Source: Cacconaster sp045617505 | GTDB lineage: Bacteria > Bacteroidota > Bacteroidia > Bacteroidales > UBA932 | Direction: 5' to 3' | DNA: 19,841 bases | NCBI GenBank assembly: GCA_045617505.1 | Contig: JAZLIS010000141.1 | Coordinates: forward strand, 1 to 19,841 | Shown: piece by piece, positions 7,020 to 13,847 of the stretch | Position numbering within the stretch: position 1 is the stretch's first letter | Layout: each line of letters begins with the position of its first letter | The notes under the pieces: generated by a model | The model's database searches: none | The model's input: the letters and a program-made list of their open reading frames with translations, nothing else | Told to the model about the DNA's origin: nothing | Made by a program: the position numbers and the translations under genes

Positions 7020-7047
7020 GGCGGATGAAAGAAAACCTCCATCCGCC
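7020..7047 (-). terminator. Intergenic hairpin between the SusE-like and GH92 genes
   Basis: Perfect 8-bp stem GGCGGATG / CATCCGCC with a 12-base loop. Read on the minus strand, the direction of the operon, it is followed by TTTGTCTG, a weak T-rich tail. It lies 30 bases after the SusE-like stop and 12 bases before the GH92 ATG. It may act as a partial terminator or an RNA-stabilising element lowering GH92 expression relative to upstream genes. Confidence 0.5.
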
Positions 7048-7077
7048 CAAATTTACATAAATAAATTAGCGTTTCTC

Positions 7078-9147
7078 TTATTTGACATCACCAAGTCTGT
7101 CGCAAGTAACCTTGAGGGTCTTGATATTGAGAGTCAGCTTGTATATACCGCCTTCAGCGACTTTGAACTGAGAGTCTTTCTGCCAATCCTGATCCTTGTA
7201 ATATGCGGTCCAGTAGTCTTCTGCCTCTTCGTCACGATTGTAGCTAGGAATCCACTCGGTATTGCTGCACATGAACTTAAAGTCGTTGTTGGCTTTGATT
7301 TCTCCAATCCAGAAATAGGTTTCTCCATCATATGTAAACATATGCTCAGCACTGGCAAGATCCCAACCCCATGACATTGCACCAATGGGATAAATCAGGG
7401 GATAGTCATATGTGGGGTCCTTAAGACACGAGATTGCAAGAGTCTCGGTATTGAGTTCAATGATATATTGTCCAGCCTCAGTGATATCGAACAGAGTATC
7501 ATCGGATGCACCATCGTCACGATACCTCATCGTCCAATAGTATTCTGCGTTAGGATCCCTGTTGTAGCTGGGAACCCACTGGCTCTGATAGCAGAGGAAT
7601 TTGAATGTGCCGACATTGAGCCATCCTGCCCAGAAATAATCTTTGTCATTCCAAGTCATCATCGGTTCTGACAGAGTATTGTCCCATCCGCACGCAAAAC
7701 TGCCGCCTACAGGATACATTCCGGGTGCTTCTACAACCTTCTCGACAGAAACGGTAAGATCAACGATATTGAGAACAATCTGATACTTTCCTGATTCGGG
7801 AACTTCAAAGCAGTCATCGGGCTGCCAGTCCTCGGTCTTCTTATAAGCTGTCCAATAGTCCTCGGCATTAACATCACGATTATAGCTGGGAATCCAGTTT
7901 ACGCCATCATTCTGGCAGAGGAACTTGAAACCATTATTTGCAACGATGTCTCCGGTCCAGTAGTATACGATGCCATCCTCGGTAGTCATTTCTTCAGCCT
8001 GCGTAGGATCCCATCCCCATGACATTGCTCCGATAGGATAAATCTTCTCCCATGAAGAAGGGTCAAACTGAGGTTCAGCCGTCACTTTCAATGTCTCAAT
8101 ATTGATTGTAAGAGTATAGATTCCTGAAGCCTCAACTTTCCACTGAGTATCAGGCTCCCAATCCTGCGTCTTGTAATATGCCGTCCAATAGTCCTCGGCG
8201 TTCTCATCCCTGTTATATGAGGGCTGCCATGCAGTCTTCTGGCATTCGAACTTAAAGTCCAGACCAGCAGTGATATAACCGGTCCAAGTATACGTTACAC
8301 CATCTATCGTTTCCATCTCTTCGGCATCCTCAAGATTCCAACCCCACTCCATAGCGCCAACGGGATACAACTTCTGGAAGCCTTCTGAGCAAGGTACAAC
8401 CTCGACAGTGAGATCCTGGATATTAAGTGTAATGGTATACTGGCCAGGCTTTTCAACCTCGAAACAATCGTCGGGTTGCCAGTCCTCGGTCTTCTTGTAA
8501 ACAGTCCAGTAGTTCTCGGCATTTGCATCACGATTATAGCTGGGAATCCAGTTTCCGTCATTCTGGCACAGGAATTTGAAACTGTTGTGAGCCTTGAGCA
8601 TACCGGTCCAGGTATAGACAATACCGTCGTCGGTCTTCATCGCCTCGGCCTTGGTGGGATCCCACTCCCAGTCCATTGCACCGATGGGATAGATGGTCTC
8701 ATACCCTGCATTGTTCTTTTTTGCAGTGAATTCGACCACATTTGAATATGCTGTCCTTCCTGCTCCTGAGGTCGCCATCACTTTGGCAATAAACGCAATG
8801 CCCTCGCTGAGGTCGACCTTGAGAGTGTTTGCAAGGTCACGTACTTCTGCTGAAGTAAAGGTCTTGCTTGTACCATCAACATCAAAATCAGTGCAGTATG
8901 CAAATCCTTTGTCTGATGCTGTAGTAATCATAAGGAAGTAAGAGACTGACGTCCCGCCATCAGGGGCTGTCCAACTGAAAGTTATAGCGGGATCGTCCCC
9001 ATACTCCTCAAACTGGAGATTATTGTTGTCAATGGACAAGACAGGCTCTCCGAGAGGCTTGGTTTCTTCCGCCTTCTTGCAGGATGAAACGAAAAACATT
9101 GTCACTACAGACAGAGCTGCAGTAAAAAGAAATAATGATTTTTTCAT
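7078..9147 (-). CDS. SusE-like outer-membrane lipoprotein with five glycan-binding-type modules
   Basis: 689 residues. Lipoprotein signal with Cys23 (VSSCKKAEE). Residues about 35-143 form a SusE-type N-terminal Ig-like domain (LSIDNNNLQF, FSWTAPD, FTSAEVRDLANTL). Five tandem modules of about 100 residues follow at roughly 151-252, 259-358, 368-470, 477-575 and 585-683. Each has YP[IV]G, a GWD-like turn, FKF and a W-x-PSYNRD block (W200, W307, W418, W524, W632). They resemble the starch-binding modules of SusE/SusF, and the conserved Trp and Tyr could stack on sugars. Known SusE and SusF are about 390-490 residues, so this protein is large. Module 4 lacks the usual AM-W-W turn. It lies between GH5 and GH92 and probably binds the PUL substrate at the cell surface; the ligand is unknown. 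Confidence 0.87.
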   Translation of the reverse strand: MKKSLFLFTAALSVVTMFFVSSCKKAEETKPLGEPVLSIDNNNLQFEEYGDDPAITFSWTAPDGGTSVSYFLMITTASDKGFAYCTDFDVDGTSKTFTSAEVRDLANTLKVDLSEGIAFIAKVMATSGAGRTAYSNVVEFTAKKNNAGYETIYPIGAMDWEWDPTKAEAMKTDDGIVYTWTGMLKAHNSFKFLCQNDGNWIPSYNRDANAENYWTVYKKTEDWQPDDCFEVEKPGQYTITLNIQDLTVEVVPCSEGFQKLYPVGAMEWGWNLEDAEEMETIDGVTYTWTGYITAGLDFKFECQKTAWQPSYNRDENAEDYWTAYYKTQDWEPDTQWKVEASGIYTLTINIETLKVTAEPQFDPSSWEKIYPIGAMSWGWDPTQAEEMTTEDGIVYYWTGDIVANNGFKFLCQNDGVNWIPSYNRDVNAEDYWTAYKKTEDWQPDDCFEVPESGKYQIVLNIVDLTVSVEKVVEAPGMYPVGGSFACGWDNTLSEPMMTWNDKDYFWAGWLNVGTFKFLCYQSQWVPSYNRDPNAEYYWTMRYRDDGASDDTLFDITEAGQYIIELNTETLAISCLKDPTYDYPLIYPIGAMSWGWDLASAEHMFTYDGETYFWIGEIKANNDFKFMCSNTEWIPSYNRDEEAEDYWTAYYKDQDWQKDSQFKVAEGGIYKLTLNIKTLKVTCDRLGDVK
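7099..8697 (-). repeat. Five tandem module repeats inside the SusE-like gene
   Basis: Coding repeats of about 300 bp at 8697-8392, 8373-8074, 8046-7738, 7719-7423 and 7395-7099 (order of translation). Repeats 1 and 3 are near-duplicates (both carry YKKTEDWQPDDCFEV and FKFLCQNDG). Repeats 2 and 5 share YYK-QDW and IETLKVT/IKTLKVT endings. Repeat 4 is the odd one. Long stretches of DNA are nearly identical between repeats 1 and 3, so recombination or gene conversion between modules is plausible. Confidence 0.9.
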
Positions 9148-9180
9148 ATCGGTACTGAATTAGTTTCACTTATATCTATA

Positions 9181-9196
9181 AATACGCACAATTAAC
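9181..9196 (-). promoter_or_regulatory. Sequence words shared by the SusE-like and SusC leaders
   Basis: The plus-strand words AATACGCACAAT (9181-9192) and CACAATTAAC (9187-9196) resemble AATACGCATAAT (17315-17326) and CACAAATTAAC (17330-17340) before susC. The GTTAATT-GTG word ends about 40 bases from each start codon. The 73-bp gap here has no clear TAnnTTTG box, so it may hold a promoter of another class. Tentative. Confidence 0.3.
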
Positions 9197-9220
9197 GTCA
9201 AATGATTAACCGAAGTCGCA

Positions 9221-10342
9221 TTATTTCATATGAATTGCCCTCAGCATCGCCTCATCAGGCTTTCCATCCTTGATGATACCGAAACCGTCCTTGTCATCCT
9301 TGTAACACCAGATAGCTCTGGCAATGCCCAGTTCGTCGAAAACCGTTTCCATATCTGAATGCCATGCGAGCCGGTCTTCCGTCGGAGGAGAAGGCAGGCA
9401 GCCATATTCTCCACAGTACACCTGCACACCATACTTTGCAGCAACACCAAGAACCTCATTGAAATGCTTGCGGAAAACGGAACGGTCGTATGATTCGCCA
9501 ATATATCCCTGGACGGCATTCTTGGCCTCCGGCATGCAATGTGCCGAATCAAACTCTTCCTGAGTAATAGTCACACCGGGATAATGCACGGCACCATTGA
9601 AATCTCTTTGGCTGGTCCACGATGCCTTGTAATGTGTCAGAAGAAAAGGATTGTAGTAATGGAAGCTGAGGATTATGTTCTTATCGTTCCCCGGCAAATC
9701 CAGATACTTGGCTCCGGAGTAGCTCTGGGACGGTGCTGTCCCTATCACTATCACTCTTTCCGGTTCGAGTTCCCTAATGGCCAGGTAACAGTTCTTGACC
9801 AGATTATTCCATTCGTCCTTCTTCTGTGTCTGGGGCTCGTTCAAAAGCTCGTAGGCAAGCATATCATTCGGAAAATCATGCAGTTCTTCGCTTATCTTGC
9901 GCCAAAGCTCATAAAAATACTCCTGGGCGGCTTTATCGGTAAACAAAGAATTGCTGCCGGAAGTGAAATGATGAGAACGCAAGATGTGCATATCAACGAT
10001 TACCTTCAACTCGTTCTGCACACAACAATCAATCGTCCATTTCAACAGGTCAAATGCCTTTGCGTCCAGGCTGCCGTCTGTCTTGAACATCTGTTCCTCG
10101 TCAATCGGGAGCCTGATATGATCAAAACCATACTCCTTAATTGTCCGGATATCCTTTGCAGTAAAATACCTTGCCCTGGCGTCCCCCCTATGTGTGGACT
10201 GAGACAAAAAGTACGCAATATTAACCCCCCGCTTAATGTCAAACACAACAGCATCAACCGGTTCGGCAACAACTTCTCTCGACATACAGGATGTGGCTGC
10301 AACCACGCATAAAAAAAAGGCAAAAATCTTTTTCGTATTCAT
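9221..10342 (-). CDS. GH5-family (cellulase superfamily) endo-glycosidase lipoprotein
   Basis: 373 residues. Lipoprotein signal with Cys19 (AATSC). The rest is a single GH5 TIM barrel from RGVNI (38-42). All the usual active-site residues can be placed: Arg77 (HIRLP), His119 (DMH), Asn168-Glu169 (LLNEP, acid/base), His228 and Tyr230 (FHYYNP), Glu312 (GEYG, nucleophile) and Trp345 (AIWCY). GH5 enzymes are retaining beta-glycosidases acting on beta-glucans, mannans and others; I cannot assign the subfamily or substrate. The start follows the FecR stop by only 3 bases, so it is tightly linked to the sigma/anti-sigma genes. Probably an outer-membrane or periplasmic lipoprotein making oligosaccharides for SusC/SusD import. 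Confidence 0.92.
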   Translation of the reverse strand: MNTKKIFAFFLCVVAATSCMSREVVAEPVDAVVFDIKRGVNIAYFLSQSTHRGDARARYFTAKDIRTIKEYGFDHIRLPIDEEQMFKTDGSLDAKAFDLLKWTIDCCVQNELKVIVDMHILRSHHFTSGSNSLFTDKAAQEYFYELWRKISEELHDFPNDMLAYELLNEPQTQKKDEWNNLVKNCYLAIRELEPERVIVIGTAPSQSYSGAKYLDLPGNDKNIILSFHYYNPFLLTHYKASWTSQRDFNGAVHYPGVTITQEEFDSAHCMPEAKNAVQGYIGESYDRSVFRKHFNEVLGVAAKYGVQVYCGEYGCLPSPPTEDRLAWHSDMETVFDELGIARAIWCYKDDKDGFGIIKDGKPDEAMLRAIHMK

Positions 10343-10345
10343 TTA

Positions 10346-11227
10346 TTATTTGACTATGATTGTATTTCCGTCTCTTGTAACTGAAAGACTACGGTCAAGT
10401 GAGAGAATTCTCACCAGATCATCTGCCGTTTCACCATTTACAAGAGCGATATGATAATGTGTATCAAGAAGTTCTTCCCGCTCAACGACGACTCTGATAC
10501 CAAAGATGCGTTCGATGTCGCTGGCGATATGGCCAAGGGTCTCGTTCTTGAAATAGTACTCTCCATTGCGCCACATTCCAGACTTCGACTCAGAGTAGTA
10601 CTTCTTCAAGGCACCCGTTTCCCTATCAAATGTCAGGCAATCACCCGGGACCATCTCGCATGAAACCTTCTGAGGAAAATGCTCGTTGCTTTCAAATGAA
10701 GCTCTTCCTTCATCAAGTGAAATCGATATGGACTTGTCTTCGGCGTAGGATTTCAGATTGAACTTTGTTCCTGTGACATGCAGATGGGCATCATTAACCA
10801 GCAGGTCGAAAGGATGCGCCGCATCAGCCTGCACCTCAAAATAACCCTCACCGGTAAAATATACCTGACGGTTTTTTTTAGAAAAAGATGATGGGTACAC
10901 TATTGTGCTGCCACCATTCAAGGTGACCCGTGTATTGTCAGCAAGGACAACCTGTGTCGTCTGCCCCATGTCAGTGCTCACCTCATTCCAAGAAGGGCTC
11001 TCATGACCATGCAACAACAAGAATGCACACAAGCATGCCAATGGCAAAGCAAAGGCCGCAGCAGCCCTGACTGCCCACTGAAGCACACCTGCCCTTTTCC
11101 GGGCATCTTGTTCATCAATGCCGGCCATTTTCTTGAACTTCTGAAAAGATTTCCTGGCCATGGCACGTTCGCAAGCAGAACTCTTTTCATCAATGGCATC
11201 CCATATTATCTTGTTAAATTCTTCCAT
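10346..11227 (-). CDS. FecR-family anti-sigma factor with DUF4974 domain
   Basis: 293 residues. An N-terminal cytoplasmic part (1-50) is expected to bind the sigma factor. One membrane segment covers about 51-73 (AAAAFALPLACLCAFLLLH). A periplasmic FecR domain covers about 82-178 (TTQVVLADNTRVTLNGGSTI, GYFEVQADAAHPF, VTGTKFNL) and a DUF4974 domain about 224-291. In this class the FecR protein holds its ECF sigma factor until a SusC-type receptor with an STN domain signals substrate binding. The gene overlaps the sigma gene by 14 bp and precedes the GH5 gene by 3 bp. The partner receptor is probably the SusC in this window, whose STN domain is intact. Confidence 0.93.
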   Translation of the reverse strand: MEEFNKIIWDAIDEKSSACERAMARKSFQKFKKMAGIDEQDARKRAGVLQWAVRAAAAFALPLACLCAFLLLHGHESPSWNEVSTDMGQTTQVVLADNTRVTLNGGSTIVYPSSFSKKNRQVYFTGEGYFEVQADAAHPFDLLVNDAHLHVTGTKFNLKSYAEDKSISISLDEGRASFESNEHFPQKVSCEMVPGDCLTFDRETGALKKYYSESKSGMWRNGEYYFKNETLGHIASDIERIFGIRVVVEREELLDTHYHIALVNGETADDLVRILSLDRSLSVTRDGNTIIVK

Positions 11228-11786
11228 ATCCTGATATAAGCAATATAAAAAATAAAAGCGGCAAATAATCCTTCAAACTGTCTTTCAACATAGAGAGAGC
11301 CAATGCGATATGTTTATTGACCGTATGCACACTCAACCCCAATCTATCAGCTATTTCCTTAGCCTGAAGACCATCCCTTCGGCTAAGCAGGAAAATCTCC
11401 TTCCTCCTTGTCGGCATAATCTCAATGACGCTGTCAGCAATGGACTCTATCTCTTTAATGCACTGATTCTGGAATGTCTCTTCCGTCAGATGGGACATCG
11501 CCCAGTCTTTATGCTTGAGGATATAGCTCTCTTCTCTGAAAATATCAAGCACTACCCTCTTCGCTGTAACATAAATATATGAATCAATCTGTCCGTCAAT
11601 CCTCAGTCCTGTCCTGTTACGCCACAATTTCAAAAATACATCCTGAGTAGCATCTTCTGCCTTGACGCGGTCCTGCAGAAGAATGGACGTATAGGTCAGA
11701 ACCTTGCCGTAGTAAGCAAGATAAAGTTCTTCGAAAGCTTTGATGTTTCCCGCTGAAATGGAACTAATGTCTATGTCTTTATCCAT
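11214..11786 (-). CDS. ECF sigma factor (FecI/RpoE-like, Bacteroidota PUL type)
   Basis: 190 residues from the ATG at 11786. A TTG further upstream (11813) is in frame but lies inside the promoter -7 box and is rejected. Region 2 spans about 12-80 (AFEELYLAYYGKVLTY, AEDATQDVFLKLW, SYIYVTAKRVVLDIFRE). Region 4 spans about 121-175, with an HTH KEIADRLGLSVHTVNKHI. A short hydrophobic C-terminus (LLFFILLISGYG) follows. It directs RNA polymerase to target promoters when released by FecR. Co-transcribed with fecR (14-bp overlap). Its position downstream of susD rather than upstream of susC is unusual and suggests a transcript starting in the susD-sigma gap. Targets may include susC and the SusE-like gene. 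Confidence 0.93.
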   Translation of the reverse strand: MDKDIDISSISAGNIKAFEELYLAYYGKVLTYTSILLQDRVKAEDATQDVFLKLWRNRTGLRIDGQIDSYIYVTAKRVVLDIFREESYILKHKDWAMSHLTEETFQNQCIKEIESIADSVIEIMPTRRKEIFLLSRRDGLQAKEIADRLGLSVHTVNKHIALALSMLKDSLKDYLPLLFFILLISGYGRI

Positions 11787-11794
11787 ATAATTCC

Positions 11795-11845
11795 TTGATT
11801 GCCAATATTGCAAAATTAAAAAGAGTTTTCATTTATGGCAATCAA
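11795..11845. promoter_or_regulatory. 10-bp perfect inverted repeat flanking the sigma promoter
   Basis: TTGATTGCCA (11795-11804) and TGGCAATCAA (11836-11845) are perfect complements, 41 bases centre to centre (about four helical turns). One arm covers the -33 box; the other lies between the -7 box and the ATG. Since one arm is upstream of the expected transcript start, it would act as DNA (operator pair or looping site), not as an RNA hairpin. Chance occurrence of a 10-bp repeat somewhere in 20 kb is not negligible; its location is the main argument. Confidence 0.45.
11811..11842 (-). promoter_or_regulatory. Promoter of the sigma/anti-sigma operon
   Basis: On the minus strand ATTG (11842-11839), a 20-base spacer, then TAATTTTG (11818-11811), a full TAnnTTTG match. 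The ATG at 11786 follows after 24 bases. This suggests housekeeping transcription of sigma, fecR and possibly GH5, SusE-like and GH92, separate from susCD. Confidence 0.6.
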
Positions 11846-11860
11846 AGTGTTTTGTATTCA

Positions 11861-13834
11861 TTACTTAAGCGCAGCGGCACCCGACTCATTGGGCCAACAG
11901 GGATTCTGATAGATGACCGAACCGGATACCGTTCCATCTTCGGAAGTCAGAATCATCTCCTGAATACTGATAGGCTGCAGATAATGAGCCATCGCGAAGG
12001 TAAGACCGTCATAAGCCTCACTCATCTCTGATTTCTCATAAGGGCGGAGATACTTGCTCCTGGTCGGCGCAGACACATTGGCATCCTGAGATCCATACTT
12101 TAACTGACTGCCGTACCACCCTCGCATCTGTCCCCATATCTTGAAACCTTCGATATGGTACGGTGTGTCGATCAGCTGGTCCATAGCGCGCCACCTCTGC
12201 AAGTCCATCTCACGCAGTCCTTCGGCCATCAGCTCACATCTACGTTCACGGCGAATGTTATACAGGACAGGGTCGATAAGTTTTCCTGCAGAATATGCTC
12301 CCCAATCGTTTGTCGATTCAAGATTCACATCAGTTGCGTCAATTGTCTTGTATATGTCAGTATCCACCTTTGCACGTTCCCTTATGGCCTGCCAGTATCC
12401 TATTGCCTTGTTATCAAGCGACCCATTACGTTCATAACTGGCTTCAATGTAATTAAGAAGGGCCTCTACACCGCGGAATGTTATGGAGGCGACATAAGAG
12501 CCGGCAATACCTACAAGATGTATCTGATTGAGGGGATTGCCTTTCCTGATAGAGTAACCTGTAGAATACACCCTTGAAAAGTCTGATCCGAACAGATTGG
12601 GATAAGGCTCCACAGGAACTGCCTGTGACGCCCCTTCATATTCATCGATGCTGTTCTTCTGTCCGGGTTCCTTGAGGAATACAAAGAGACGTCCATCGCG
12701 GTTTTTTCTGACATCCGCGATATATTCATCTCCACAATATCCGCTTCCTGACGCATAGATGGGAAGACCGTTTGCCATAAGGAATCCGTCAACCATGCCT
12801 CTTGTCAAACCGGCACCCAAGTTTCCTCTGTTGCCCCATTCTCCACATCCATTGGTGAATCCCATACCCTTGTCATACTGTCTCCAAAGAAGTACTTCGG
12901 GATAGTTTGAAAGATCCGTTCCGGAGAACATGTCCATATATGGATTTGCAGGTTCTTCAGCATTTTGCTGCACGGTTCCGGTGTTTTCTGTAAGCACCAC
13001 CTTGTCAGCAAGTTGTGCTGCCGCTTCGATAGCCTGGTCAAGGAACCAGTTGATTTCATCGTCAATACTGCCGGAGGGATATGAATATGATGCGTTGTAC
13101 TCCTTCCCGGCACCAGGCCAATCCGAACCTTTGGGAACAAAGGCGGTTCCCTTGAAATACTTCAGGAAAGTACCTTCGTAAAGTGCCACACGAGACTTGA
13201 GCAGCAAGGCACAATTACGATTGATTCTGGTATGTCGCGATTCGAAGTTTTCTGACATCATCTCCAGTGCCTTATCCAGATCCGACAGGATGAAGCGTGC
13301 CACTTCGTTTCGTGGAGAACGTTTACTTGCCTCTGTCAGAACCTTCTGATCATCGGGAAGAGTTGTTTTCACGATTGGGAAGTCTCCATACTGCTGATAC
13401 CTGACAAAGTATTCGTAAGCGCGGAGGAAATACACCTCACCGATATATTGATTGATTTCAGCCGTATTTCCTGTAATTTCGCCGTCTTTCTGTCTGGGAA
13501 GGACTCTCTCCAGAAAGTAATTGCAGTCATAGATATTCTTGAAATACCACGAACCGCTGTTAGGAACCGTCCAGGAGCCCTTGATATACTTGCTGCTCGG
13601 TGCAATGTAAGCCTGGTTGTCGGTATACTGATCAGCAACGAACGTCAAATTGTAATTGTTATGCGATGGCAGAATGCTGGTATAGAGTCCATTCGCATAA
13701 TAACCCAACTGAGATGCCTCATTAAGATACTTCTCGGGGGAAATCTGTGATGTAGGCTCTTTGTCAAGCAACTTGTTGCAAGATACAAGCATTATTGAAA
13801 AAGCAAAAAGTACAAGTGTGGAATTCCTTTTCAT
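11861..13834 (-). CDS. susD: SusD/RagB-family glycan-binding lipoprotein
   Basis: 657 residues. Lipoprotein signal with Cys19 (LVSCNKLLDKEP). It has the typical SusD start, with DKEPTSQISPEKYL followed by a helical TPR-like region (YFLRAYEYFVRYQQYGDFPIV, RFILSDLDKALEMM), a variable middle section, and the RERRCELMAEGLREMDLQRW block near the C-terminus. It is longer than many SusD proteins (about 500-600). It sits as a lid on the SusC barrel at the cell surface and captures oligosaccharides. It starts 13 bp after the susC stop, in the same operon. The symbol is used in the family sense; the ligand need not be starch. Confidence 0.94.
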   Translation of the reverse strand: MKRNSTLVLFAFSIMLVSCNKLLDKEPTSQISPEKYLNEASQLGYYANGLYTSILPSHNNYNLTFVADQYTDNQAYIAPSSKYIKGSWTVPNSGSWYFKNIYDCNYFLERVLPRQKDGEITGNTAEINQYIGEVYFLRAYEYFVRYQQYGDFPIVKTTLPDDQKVLTEASKRSPRNEVARFILSDLDKALEMMSENFESRHTRINRNCALLLKSRVALYEGTFLKYFKGTAFVPKGSDWPGAGKEYNASYSYPSGSIDDEINWFLDQAIEAAAQLADKVVLTENTGTVQQNAEEPANPYMDMFSGTDLSNYPEVLLWRQYDKGMGFTNGCGEWGNRGNLGAGLTRGMVDGFLMANGLPIYASGSGYCGDEYIADVRKNRDGRLFVFLKEPGQKNSIDEYEGASQAVPVEPYPNLFGSDFSRVYSTGYSIRKGNPLNQIHLVGIAGSYVASITFRGVEALLNYIEASYERNGSLDNKAIGYWQAIRERAKVDTDIYKTIDATDVNLESTNDWGAYSAGKLIDPVLYNIRRERRCELMAEGLREMDLQRWRAMDQLIDTPYHIEGFKIWGQMRGWYGSQLKYGSQDANVSAPTRSKYLRPYEKSEMSEAYDGLTFAMAHYLQPISIQEMILTSEDGTVSGSVIYQNPCWPNESGAAALK

Positions 13835-13847
13835 ATCTTCATCTGCA

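Noticed and set aside
7099..8697. CRISPR-like or satellite repeat
   Set aside because: The repeats are about 300-bp in-frame protein modules, not short repeats with spacers.
10311..10318. Eight-A run in the GH5 signal peptide (and an eight-T run in fecR at 10872-10879) as phase-variation tracts
   Set aside because: Both frames are intact and eight-base runs are common in AT-rich coding DNA; no supporting evidence.
11787..11813. Longer sigma-factor start at TTG 11813
   Set aside because: It lies inside the predicted -7 box; the ATG at 11786 gives a normal ECF N-terminus.
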